NCBI RefSeq assembly: GCF_014698065.1
Contig: NZ_JACJSI010000019.1
Location: 36,196-100,195, forward strand
Direction: 5' to 3'
Source: Nostoc flagelliforme FACHB-838
GTDB lineage: Bacteria; Cyanobacteriota; Cyanobacteriia; Cyanobacteriales; Nostocaceae
Length of the DNA: 64,000 nucleotides
Shown in pieces: positions 56,810 to 64,000 of this stretch. The notes beneath the pieces are model-generated. The model was not told the DNA's origin and searched no databases. It saw nothing but the letters and a program-made list of their open reading frames with translations. Both the position numbers and the translations under genes were made by a program. Numbering within the stretch: the stretch's first letter is position 1; every line of letters starts with the position of its first letter.

Positions 56810-57484
56810 ATGCCCAATGCCCCAAGTCCCATGCCCAATATTGATTTCACCCAAAAGTTGCAAAACTTAATGCAACAAGTAGGTATTTCTAGTTTTAAAG
56901 CGCTGAGTCGCGCGGCTGGTGTCTCAGAGCGTCAACTTTTGCGGTTACGCCAAGGAAAGCTAGAGCAGATGCGCGTAGATGTGCTGCTCAAGCTGTCGCC
57001 AGTGCTACAGATGCCATTGAGTGAATTAATCACAACTTTTTCAAGCGTAGAGTTGTTTCAAGAGAAAACAGCGCCTACCCAGGAACTGTTACAAGAAATT
57101 ATAGATTTAAGAAAAGAGTACGATCGCTCGCAACTTCAATTAGAACAGCAGCGAGAGATATTACTACAAGAACTCCAGCAGTCGAGTTTGCAACTGCTGG
57201 AGTCTTTATTATTGCAATGGCCAACAGCAGCACAGAAAGCGCAAGAGAATCCCCAGCTAGCAGCAGTCAAAATAGTACCGTTGGTGCAGAAACCCCTAGA
57301 AAAGCTTTTGCAGGCGTGGGGAGTGGAAGCGATCGCACCCGTGGGAGCAGAATTACCTTATGATCCCCAACTGCACCAATTGATAGAGGGAGCAGCACAA
57401 CCTGGAGAAACAGTTAAGGTACGCTACATTGGCTACTTTCAAGGTGAGAAGCTGCTTTACAGAGCTAAAGTGAGTCCTGTTTGA
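56810..57484 (+). CDS. Helix-turn-helix protein with GrpE-like C-terminal domain
   Basis: 224 residues (or 217 if the second Met, at 56831, is used; the region around both starts is the repetitive CAATGCCCAATGCCCC text, so the start is uncertain). N-terminal part, residues about 10-75: an HTH of XRE-like type (GISSFKALSRAAGVSERQLLRLRQGKLEQM, VLLKLSPVLQMPLSELI). Residues about 85-145 form a charged coiled coil (LLQEIIDLRKEYDRSQLQLEQQREILLQEL). The C-terminal 60 residues (VEAIAPVGAELPYDPQLHQLIEGAAQPGE, VRYIGYFQGEKLLYRAKVSP) resemble the beta-wing of GrpE, the DnaK nucleotide-exchange factor. I recall this architecture as a Nostoc family annotated as GrpE. Whether it binds DNA, DnaK or both is unknown. 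Confidence 0.7.
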   Translation: MPNAPSPMPNIDFTQKLQNLMQQVGISSFKALSRAAGVSERQLLRLRQGKLEQMRVDVLLKLSPVLQMPLSELITTFSSVELFQEKTAPTQELLQEIIDLRKEYDRSQLQLEQQREILLQELQQSSLQLLESLLLQWPTAAQKAQENPQLAAVKIVPLVQKPLEKLLQAWGVEAIAPVGAELPYDPQLHQLIEGAAQPGETVKVRYIGYFQGEKLLYRAKVSPV

Positions 57485-58379
57485 GAGAATTAGGAGTTAC
57501 AAATTCATAACTCTTTACTTTTTGTGTTGTTTGCTGAGAAATGACAGATGTTGAGAATACTAAAATGACAGAGGCGAGATCGCTTCTGAGAAATTCTCTT
57601 AGAGCGTTGGTGTAGGTTCAGCCTTTCTTCGGGCTGTTGAAAGCGAAATCTTTGGCTCTAGAGGGGTAGTTCAGAGGTAAATTATTTCAATAATGTAAGT
57701 AATTGGACATAAATAAACGTAGCTCCTAGTTACTATCATAAATACTCAGTAGTTAAGAAATGATTATATCTAAATAATTATTTTGATCTTAAATCCTGAT
57801 AGCTGAGTAATTTTCATAGTATTTTTGCTTGTAGTGCTGAATTGGGGGCTGGATATTGGGAAAATTTGCTGGGTGATGCAGACCTGCCGCTAAAATATAA
57901 AATCAATTTATACCCACTTAGTACTCAGTAATGAGGCAGAGGAACGCCCCTACTATACTCGGTTTAGCTGCGCGTAGGCGTAGCCCAACCTAGGCATCAC
58001 TGAGATCCTCGGAATTTTGTATGGTTTAATGACGGCTACCACGATCAGATTTATTGGAGAATCTTAATTTGGCAAAAATATTTGGTAAATAATCTGAAAA
58101 ACACTAACTTTAGCTTGTATAAGAGTATATGTTTAATTAATGAGATTTACCTTGTTTCTCTTGAACTGGTTTGTTCTTTATAGTAAAACAATACTTATGA
58201 AGTTAAGGGGTTTTAACTTTATAAAATCAGATTAAAATATTGATAATTCATCTTTATAATCATCTTAATTATCAATAATTACTCAATATTTAATCAGAGA
58301 TTTTATTTTACAAGCATTTTTAAATGTTCTATAATGGCGAAATCAGAGCCTCATTTACAGAAACCAGCGTGACATAATT
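57485..58379. other. Gene-free stretch, about 900 bp
   Basis: Contains a short inverted repeat (CAGCCTTTCTTCGGGCTG, 57618-57635) and the fragment GCTGCGCGTAGGCGTAGCCC (57968-57987), both dispersed repeat text. AT-rich DNA precedes the STAS gene. No ORF, tRNA or named RNA was recognised. Confidence 0.5.
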
Positions 58380-58706
58380 ATGAGAGAACAAGTAAAAGTT
58401 ATTAAGCTAAGTGGTAATTTAAATGCCACAACTTCACAAGATTTTCGACAAAAGATCACTGATATTTTAGAAAATGGTGCGAAAATTGTGTTAGTTGATT
58501 TTAAAGATGTAACCTTTATGGATAGTTCCGGTTTGGGAGCTTTGGTGTTAGCTTTCAAAACCTTGAGGGCTGCGGACACTAAGCTTGTTCTCTGCTCAAT
58601 TAATGAGCAGGTCAGGATATTATTTGAATTGACTAATATGGATAAAGTATTTGAAATATTCCCCAGTCAAGATGCATTTAATCAAGTTTTAGTCTCCAAA
58701 ACGTAA
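58380..58706 (+). CDS. STAS-domain anti-sigma factor antagonist
   Basis: 108 residues, single STAS domain like SpoIIAA/RsbV. The beta-alpha fold is clear: KVIKLSGNLNATTSQDFRQKI, IVLVDFKDVTFMDSSGLGALV with the phosphorylatable Ser in the DSSG motif (Ser49/Ser50), and LVLCSINEQVRILFELTNMD. In partner switching, the unphosphorylated form frees a target by binding an anti-sigma kinase; a PP2C phosphatase such as the next gene reverses the phosphorylation. The stop codon (TAA, 58704-58706) directly abuts the last codon of the convergent phosphatase gene. No anti-sigma kinase gene is nearby. Start ATG at 58380; no strong ribosome-binding site is visible. Confidence 0.9.
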   Translation: MREQVKVIKLSGNLNATTSQDFRQKITDILENGAKIVLVDFKDVTFMDSSGLGALVLAFKTLRAADTKLVLCSINEQVRILFELTNMDKVFEIFPSQDAFNQVLVSKT

Positions 58707-59843
58707 TTAATCAAACTTCATTTGCAAAATAGATAAATCATCATCAAAAGCATCTTTGGAGTTCAGGGCAATTAAATAACTCAGTACATGATCCAGTTGG
58801 CAATCAAGCGGATTTTGTAAGCTAACTAGTAGCTGAATAAAAGCATCCAAACTCCAAAGCGTGCCATCTGATTTAGTGATTTCATAAGCGCCATCACTAA
58901 AAATATAAAGGGTACTGAATTTTTCAATATCGCAAAATTCATCAACATATTTTGCCTCTGTAAACATCCCAACTGGCATGCCGGGGGTTTTTAAGAGTTT
59001 AACTTTAGACTTCCTTGGAGATATGCCAGTTATTAAAACTGCTGGTGGATGGCCGGCGCTGGCATAAATTAGCTGGCGGTTAATTCGGTTGTAAACTCCG
59101 TACCAAATTGTAAAGTATTTGTCATTTTGATAATTCATTTGAAAGGTATCATTCAAAGCCTTCAATACTTCACTAGGTTGATAGTAATTCAGACTTTTTA
59201 GCGCACGAGAACGCAGCAAATTTAGCACCGAAACAGAGGGAAGGGTTGCTTTGAGTCCATGCCCGGCAGTATCGAGTAAGTAAATTGCCAGATAATCATC
59301 ATCGAGCCAATAATAATCGAAACAGTCACCACCGAGTTGTCGTGAGGGAATAAATCGAAAATTTATATTGAAGGGTTCAGTCATAGAAACAGGCAGTAGC
59401 GATCGCACATATTCTGCTGCTTCTGACATTTCTGCTTCTAAAAGCAACTTTTGAGCCTGCAAATCTCTACTCAACTGATGCAAACGTAATCCTGCTCTTA
59501 CCCGTGCTTGTAATTCATTGTGTTCAATAGGTTTGGAAATAAAGTCATCAGCACCAGCATCTAGACCTTTGACGCAATCGGCAACGGAATCTAAGGATGT
59601 TAATAAAATAAAGAATGTAGTAAAAAATTGGGGATCTGTCTTAATACGGTGGCAAACTTCCAAGCCAGTTAAACCAGGCATGATCCAATCACAAATAATT
59701 AGTGCTGGATGGTAAGCCAGTGCTTTTTCTATTCCTTCCTCCCCGCTACTGGCAGTAACTACCTCATAACCCTGTTTTTCTAACATCCTCTTGAGGAGTA
59801 TTTTTATTGAATAGTCGTCATCAATTATTAGTATTTGAAACAT
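58707..59843 (-). CDS. Response regulator fused to SpoIIE/RsbU-type PP2C phosphatase
   Basis: The ATG at 59843 (MFQILIIDDD) is favoured over a TTG five codons earlier. Residues about 1-120 are a receiver domain (ILIIDDDYSIK, phosphoacceptor Asp in LIICDWIMPG, Lys in DDFISKPIEHNELQ). A short helix linker (LLLEAEMSEAAEYVRSLLPV) leads to the PP2C SpoIIE domain: FIPSRQLGGDCFDYYWLDDD and LDTAGHGLKATLPSV hold metal-binding Asp residues, ASAGHPPAVLI follows, and FSDGAYEI ends the core. It should dephosphorylate an STAS protein in response to a histidine kinase. The neighbouring STAS protein is the likely substrate. The kinase is not in the window. Confidence 0.93.
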   Translation of the reverse strand: MFQILIIDDDYSIKILLKRMLEKQGYEVVTASSGEEGIEKALAYHPALIICDWIMPGLTGLEVCHRIKTDPQFFTTFFILLTSLDSVADCVKGLDAGADDFISKPIEHNELQARVRAGLRLHQLSRDLQAQKLLLEAEMSEAAEYVRSLLPVSMTEPFNINFRFIPSRQLGGDCFDYYWLDDDYLAIYLLDTAGHGLKATLPSVSVLNLLRSRALKSLNYYQPSEVLKALNDTFQMNYQNDKYFTIWYGVYNRINRQLIYASAGHPPAVLITGISPRKSKVKLLKTPGMPVGMFTEAKYVDEFCDIEKFSTLYIFSDGAYEITKSDGTLWSLDAFIQLLVSLQNPLDCQLDHVLSYLIALNSKDAFDDDLSILQMKFD

Positions 59844-60264
59844 AGGACGTTTTTGCAAAGACTCATTAATAATTTGCTGTCAAAATACAAAATAAAAATA
59901 AGATATGGGCTAATTAGTTAGTAGTATCAATATAGGGATGCTACTATAAGTAGATAAGCACAAATAAACTTAACTATGTAACCAAATCTAAAACGCTCAA
60001 AACCTTTGCGATTACTTCGCTCCGTTCGCAATGGCATAGTTATAACTTTTTTCGCCTACCTACTTAGCACTTATTGTTTGTATGCAATAGAATTTAACCT
60101 CTTTCCAAACCTTTCTTCTTTTAGAAGAGAGGCTTGGAATCTTACTCCCCTTCCTTTGTCGGGAAGGGGTTGGACGTTAGGTGTCTATTAGACTCAACTA
60201 AAAAGCGCTATAACTCATTTCTATTTACCTATCGAATTTACAACTGTTTGATAGTCATAAAACA
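59844..60264. other. Gene-free stretch with repeat fragments
   Basis: Around 59998-60035 is a degenerate copy of the CAAAACCTTTGCGATTACTT/CGTTCGCAATGGCATAG text that forms the interior of the element at 41536. Near 60145-60170 is the CCCCTTCC...GGAAGGGG inverted repeat related to the one at 1467. No ORF. Confidence 0.55.
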
Positions 60265-61032
60265 TTATGGTGCTGCCAGAGGATTTAGCCACAAGAGGAT
60301 ATTGCTTTTTAGCTGATTCAAGTCGCGGTATGCTTCTTGTTTGAACCATTGCCCTAAAGCGTCAAAGGGAGTGAAAGATGTTCCAGTTTGCCATTTAATA
60401 TCTTGACCTAAAGGTGTTGTATGAGTTCCTGGTAATGTTTGTGTTGTCACCATCTCATCAAAACGTTCCTGTAAGATTTTGGTTAAAGCTGCCGATTGAT
60501 CTATGGTGTCATTACTGAATTTTATTAATAAATTGCGCCGGATATTGTAACGCTCTTGGACAAGCTTGTTAGTTTCCAACGGTGAGGGAGTAAACTCGAT
60601 GGCAAAAGTAGAATTGAACTGCTCTACTAAAGGGATAGCTTCTTTAGCGGCATAGTTGTTAAAGGATATTAGAATATTACCTGCGCGTTCTACTTCAAAT
60701 AGGCTACCAATCAACAAGTGAAGTTTACAGCCCATACTGTGACCAATGCCGTAGATGGGGAAGTAAAGCTTGCGTAATGCTCCAGAGTCATGTAGGCGTT
60801 CGAGGGTGCGGTCAAAGTTTAACAGCACAGATTTTGCGATCGCAGTATGATCCAGTGTATTGACAAAAGGCGTAGCAATTACAACATAACCTTTACTTGC
60901 CAGTTGTTCAAGTAACCAGCGATAGGTAATGTGCGGTGCAGTGGCGACAAATGCACCTCCTAAAAAATGAACGATACCTATGGGATTTCGGGGAATGATT
61001 ACCCAGTTCCCTCTAATTTCTTTCCAGTCCAT
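60265..61032 (-). CDS. DUF1350-family alpha/beta hydrolase-like protein
   Basis: 255 residues of the DUF1350 family, an alpha/beta-hydrolase-like fold common to cyanobacteria and plastids. The N-terminus WKEIRGNWVIIPRNPIGIVHFLGGAFVATAPHITYRWLL is the family signature. The candidate nucleophile Ser lies in the elbow IYGIGHSMGCKLHLL. A C-terminal His in LPGTHTTPLGQD is a candidate for the triad. Enzymatic activity and substrate are not known to me. It is a single gene, on the same strand as the two downstream-facing membrane genes. Confidence 0.88.
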   Translation of the reverse strand: MDWKEIRGNWVIIPRNPIGIVHFLGGAFVATAPHITYRWLLEQLASKGYVVIATPFVNTLDHTAIAKSVLLNFDRTLERLHDSGALRKLYFPIYGIGHSMGCKLHLLIGSLFEVERAGNILISFNNYAAKEAIPLVEQFNSTFAIEFTPSPLETNKLVQERYNIRRNLLIKFSNDTIDQSAALTKILQERFDEMVTTQTLPGTHTTPLGQDIKWQTGTSFTPFDALGQWFKQEAYRDLNQLKSNILLWLNPLAAP

Positions 61033-61286
61033 GTGGATAAGCGATCGCTTTACGAATATTCTTTATGTTAGACCGGGGATTGCAACCGTGGGAAAGATTA
61101 TGGAAAAAGCCATTAATATCTAACGAGTAGGCTAGAAACCAATCCACCCAGAACCGCCTATGCATTTATCAGGAGCATTTACGCCTTCCCCAACTCTTAC
61201 TGAGTGCTGAGTAAATTCAGGAGTGCTTTCTAAATTTACATTACAAAACTTAATTACAAATTACGAATTACGAATTACGAACTATC

Positions 61287-62006
61287 TTAACGCTGAGTCT
61301 GCAATTTTTTCATTTCGTGTTGTACGTCTAATGCAATTTGTAATGCTTCATTGAGTAACCTTCCATGCTCAGTAGCCTGTTCATTTACTTGCATGGCTGT
61401 TAAAGTTGCTAAATTATTGACAAATAATTCTGTATTACTAAGAATAAAGTTCTTATTTTCCCTCAAAATCCTTTCTGTTTTTAAAGCGCGAACTAAATCA
61501 GATTTGGTAAGTTTCAGGGCTTTGATAACACCCTCTCTTTTCTTTATAACTACTTCTGGATTACCAGCTTCTTCTATTTGATCATTAATATTTATTACTT
61601 TAATAACAGTATTATATCTATTTACCTCATTTAACAAAATTTGCAGAGATTTTGTCATATTTTTTTTGACAAGTTTACTTCTACTTTTCCAAATAAAATA
61701 TAAGATAGTTTGCGTAAGTCCACCAACCCAAAGACTTAATAAAATTAATAATATCCAAGATGGGATTGTTATCCATGTCATAAAAAACTTAATAGTTATC
61801 TCAAAGAAGATGTAAACAAAAACAAATGTAGATAAACCCATAAATACAACAGTTGCTCCTTCAGAGCTTTTAAGTTTTTGTATATATGTTTTTGCTAATC
61901 TATTCAGAGGATTTGTAATGATTAAAAGTTCCTCATTGACAGGCAAATTAGTCAGCTTTTGCAGCTCATCATGACTAATTTCCAAGCCCTGTAAATCATT
62001 CCGCAC
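61287..62006 (-). CDS. Hypothetical membrane protein with C-terminal helical domain
   Basis: 239 residues; the frame starts with GTG at 62006 and the first internal Met lies in the membrane segment, so GTG is the only sensible start. I do not recognise the family. Two closely spaced hydrophobic segments (about 52-75 and 78-105: VVFMGLSTFVFVYIFFEITI; SWILLILLSLWVGGLTQTIL) form a hairpin. A long charged helical region (KNMTKSLQILLNEVNRYNTVIKVI; LKLTKSDLVRALKTERILRENK; ATEHGRLLNEALQIALDVQHEM) follows, likely coiled coil on the cytoplasmic side. Codon use and AT content are slightly richer in A/T than its neighbours. No operon partner. A scaffold or regulatory role is only a guess. Confidence 0.65.
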   Translation of the reverse strand: MRNDLQGLEISHDELQKLTNLPVNEELLIITNPLNRLAKTYIQKLKSSEGATVVFMGLSTFVFVYIFFEITIKFFMTWITIPSWILLILLSLWVGGLTQTILYFIWKSRSKLVKKNMTKSLQILLNEVNRYNTVIKVININDQIEEAGNPEVVIKKREGVIKALKLTKSDLVRALKTERILRENKNFILSNTELFVNNLATLTAMQVNEQATEHGRLLNEALQIALDVQHEMKKLQTQR

Positions 62007-62244
62007 AACTTTTCAACCCTTGCCAGAATAGTTATTTAATCTAATATAGCAATCAAATTTCTGAAATGTTGGGATTTTGTCTAAACTTTTTTAAGCAAGT
62101 TAATACTTCTAGGCAGTATAAATATTTTTTGTACAATATGATACCTTTCTAAAAAAATATTTGTTGCCTGTAAATGTAATAAAAATTCAACGGATTATAG
62201 TCCTGGCAAACAGCCATTTGTAAATATAAGGAAGAATAATGGAA

Positions 62245-62264
62245 AAGTCCGCTAAAACGGACTT
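62245..62264 (-). terminator. Hairpin after the M48 peptidase gene (weak terminator candidate)
   Basis: Perfect 7-bp stem AAGTCCG / CGGACTT with a 6-base loop, 41 bp after the M48 stop. The T-run on the minus strand is short (CTTTTCC), so termination may be partial. Confidence 0.55.
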
Positions 62265-62304
62265 GATTTGTTTAGTTATAAATAATTGCGCCTCACTCGT
62301 TAAA

Positions 62305-64000
62305 TTAACTTCGCTTGGGAGAAGATTGTTTCTGTTTTGAAACACCACACTGAGAATTTAGAAATGGAGGAATGGGACAGTCTAGCGTCATAGCGATCGC
62401 TCTGAGTAAATCTGCTTCTGATGCAGTAACTTTGTTATCTAATAGTACCGTGTGGGCGCAAGCATCAACAATAGCCTGCTTGAGTTTGGGACTGGCAAGA
62501 CGGAGGCGATCAATACTCTTCTTAAGCTCAGTGAAATTACAAGTAAGTGGCGTGTCTGGTTTTTCTTGCTCTCCGGCTTTGGGAAGTCGAAAAACTCCAG
62601 AACGAAAAGCATAGGCGATGTCTTCGGTGGACGCATCTGGTTGGTAGTGTCCGACGCGGGCAATGACGGACAGTACTAATAGACTATCTGGCCAAATCTC
62701 TTCGATAGAGGTGAATTCTACCGTTGTAACCGAGGTGGGATTTATACTAGGTTGGAGGCGATGCCACAGTATTAACTGCAACACAAAATGCCATAGTGAT
62801 AAACTTCCGGTAGCTACAACTAAACCGTGGACGCATTTGCACAGCCTTTGGCATTCCTTGGCAGAATTTTGACGCAATACGGGTACTGCTAAATCCACAA
62901 GTGGCAAGCGAATTTTGGGATCTAACTGGCTAATTTCGCTGCTCAATTCCAGGGTTTTGTCTACCAAATCAGCAGGCTGCACCTCGCGTAACCAAGCAAT
63001 TTGACGTTCTTGGATCTGGAGATTTTCTGTATCTAACGTTAGCGCAAAAGCGATCGCCATTGCACTTTCCTGCTCCCGCGCACCCAAACGCAGGGATTCT
63101 GGTAATTGCGATAACAGCGCTTCAGCATGGGCAAAATGCTCTGGCGTGACGCTTCCCACCTGGTTTACAACCTGTTCTGGCGTGGGGCTGGAACCACCAG
63201 CAAAGCTCATTCTTAGAAATTCTTGGGAGGGGGAACGCACTTGATTGCGAGATGGCATTGCTGCTAAATTGCTGACGTTTAAACCTCCAACACGGCGGAT
63301 ACGTTCTGCTAAGGGTGGGTGGGTAGAAAACATATTTTCCCAGAAAGAGGGGTTGAGAGCATTGCCAAAAAACATGTGGCTAGCGGCTTCTGCACCCGGC
63401 GCAATCAAACGTGAATCCATCTGTTGGAGTTTTTGGAAGACTCCGGTAAGCCCGTTGGGGTTGCGAGTGAACTGTACAGCTGAAGCATCGGCGAGAAATT
63501 CCCGTTGGCGAGAGACGGCGGCTTTAATCAGGCGTCCGCAAAGTAATCCGATACCGCCAATTGCCATCAGTGCCAAACCAAAAGCCCAAATAGGTAAACC
63601 CTTGTCTTCCTTTCCTAAACGGAAGCTACCACGAATCCGCCAGAGCAATTCCCCGGTTAAGTAAATGAACAAAATGCCGTGGAGTAGTCCCACCAAACGT
63701 AGATTCAGCCGCATATCTCCATTGAGAATATGACTGAATTCGTGGCCGATGACTCCTTGTAGTTCATCTCTGTTCAGGTGTTGCAATGTTCCACGGGTAA
63801 CTCCAATTACAGCATCATTGGGCGTAAATCCGGCAGCAAAGGCATTAATGCCGGTTTCTCTCTCAAGGAGATAAACTTCTGGGACGGAAATAAGCTGTTC
63901 CACATCTAATTTGCATAAAATGTAAATTAAATAAACTCGTGGACTTACTGCTATGCCAGCCAAAGGATACTTAAGTAAATTACAGAAAGAGAATTTACAA
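62305..64000 (-). CDS. M48-family zinc metallopeptidase (runs off right edge; N-terminus looks disrupted)
   Basis: Membrane-bound HtpX-like peptidase. From SVPEVYLLERE onward it is normal: TGINAFAAGFTPNDAVIGVTRG, the zinc motif HEFSH (VIGHEFSHILNGDMRLNLR), membrane helices around LLHGILFIYLTGELLW and GLALMAIGGIGLLCG, the third ligand Glu region SRQREFLADASAVQFT and FSTHPPLAERIRR. A long C-terminal extension follows (about 320 residues of helical text, with a tail SECGVSKQKQS-like) that I recall in cyanobacterial M48 proteins. Upstream, this frame gives CNLLKYPLAGIAVSPRVYLIY to the window edge, which does not resemble the expected N-terminus ending in EEMAIASG. A neighbouring frame reads LFNLHFMQIRCGTA, which does. 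So the gene may be frameshifted at about 63893. The start is outside the window. Confidence 0.75.
   Translation of the reverse strand, partial: CKFSFCNLLKYPLAGIAVSPRVYLIYILCKLDVEQLISVPEVYLLERETGINAFAAGFTPNDAVIGVTRGTLQHLNRDELQGVIGHEFSHILNGDMRLNLRLVGLLHGILFIYLTGELLWRIRGSFRLGKEDKGLPIWAFGLALMAIGGIGLLCGRLIKAAVSRQREFLADASAVQFTRNPNGLTGVFQKLQQMDSRLIAPGAEAASHMFFGNALNPSFWENMFSTHPPLAERIRRVGGLNVSNLAAMPSRNQVRSPSQEFLRMSFAGGSSPTPEQVVNQVGSVTPEHFAHAEALLSQLPESLRLGAREQESAMAIAFALTLDTENLQIQERQIAWLREVQPADLVDKTLELSSEISQLDPKIRLPLVDLAVPVLRQNSAKECQRLCKCVHGLVVATGSLSLWHFVLQLILWHRLQPSINPTSVTTVEFTSIEEIWPDSLLVLSVIARVGHYQPDASTEDIAYAFRSGVFRLPKAGEQEKPDTPLTCNFTELKKSIDRLRLASPKLKQAIVDACAHTVLLDNKVTASEADLLRAIAMTLDCPIPPFLNSQCGVSKQKQSSPKRS

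Noticed and set aside
57600..57700. tRNA-like text (GGGGTAGTTCAGAGGT)
   Set aside because: No cloverleaf can be formed, and the T-loop and acceptor stem are missing.

Overview
The window looks like chromosome from a filamentous, probably heterocyst-forming cyanobacterium of the Nostocales (Nostoc/Tolypothrix/Calothrix type). The evidence is the dense scatter of HIP1 octamers (GCGATCGC), an NDH-1 subunit M gene, plant-type ferredoxin, a ferrochelatase with a C-terminal chlorophyll-binding-like helix, biliverdin reductase, a CpcS-type bilin lyase, and a small protein that I match from memory to the heterocyst regulator Asr1734/Npun_R1517. Wide intergenic regions carry the low-complexity and palindromic repeats typical of Nostoc genomes. 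No tRNA, rRNA, CRISPR array, prophage or intact insertion sequence was seen.

Layout. 0-6.4 kb: edge of a PP2C-type phosphatase, ndhM, the Asr1734-like regulator, a NarL-type response regulator, a WD40 remnant and a membrane-anchored pentapeptide-repeat protein. 6.6-13.5 kb: TRAP solute-binding protein, peptidoglycan amidase, UbiH-like hydroxylase, methyltransferase, hemH and a DUF4126 membrane protein. 13.7-18.7 kb: purB, DUF421 and YihY/BrkB membrane proteins, a restriction-like gene remnant and a ComM/YifB AAA ATPase. 19-21 kb: the TRAP permeases DctQ-DctM, 11.4 kb from the matching binding protein. 21.4-24.2 kb: GatD/MurT (lipid II amidation), then a 12-copy 21-bp tandem array. 24.3-29.7 kb: a lumenal thioredoxin-like protein, an unknown protein, murD and glyS. 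30.7-41.4 kb: a WcaI-like glycosyltransferase, a large RTX protein, a gutted TetR regulator and an RND efflux pair whose permease is frameshifted. 41.8-47.6 kb: a nucleotide-translocase-like/HEAT fusion, infC, and a HEAT protein beside a CpcS lyase. 47.6-53.8 kb: a Uma2 nuclease, an Slt-type transglycosylase, bvdR-map and petF. 54-57.5 kb: a SpoIID protein, sulfiredoxin, Dps and an HTH/GrpE-like fusion. 58.4-64 kb: an STAS/PP2C partner-switch pair that meets end to end, a DUF1350 hydrolase, an unknown membrane protein and an M48 peptidase running off the right edge.

Themes. Several cell-wall genes lie within 50 kb (amidase, GatD/MurT, MurD, Slt, SpoIID) but not as one operon. Tetrapyrrole and light-harvesting functions recur (HemH, BvdR, CpcS, NblB-like HEAT, PetF, NdhM). 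Srx, Dps and the GrpE-like fusion form a same-strand stress group. The window also shows gene decay: a 5-bp tandem duplication breaks the RND permease, its neighbouring TetR gene has lost its DNA-binding region, murD carries an in-frame insertion of intergenic repeat sequence, the M48 N-terminus looks disrupted, and there are several short gene remnants. I found no clearly new multi-gene system. The best leads are the GrpE-like fusion in a peroxide-stress group, the 21-bp array, the murD insertion, the MurT-GatD pair in a cyanobacterium and the split TRAP transporter.
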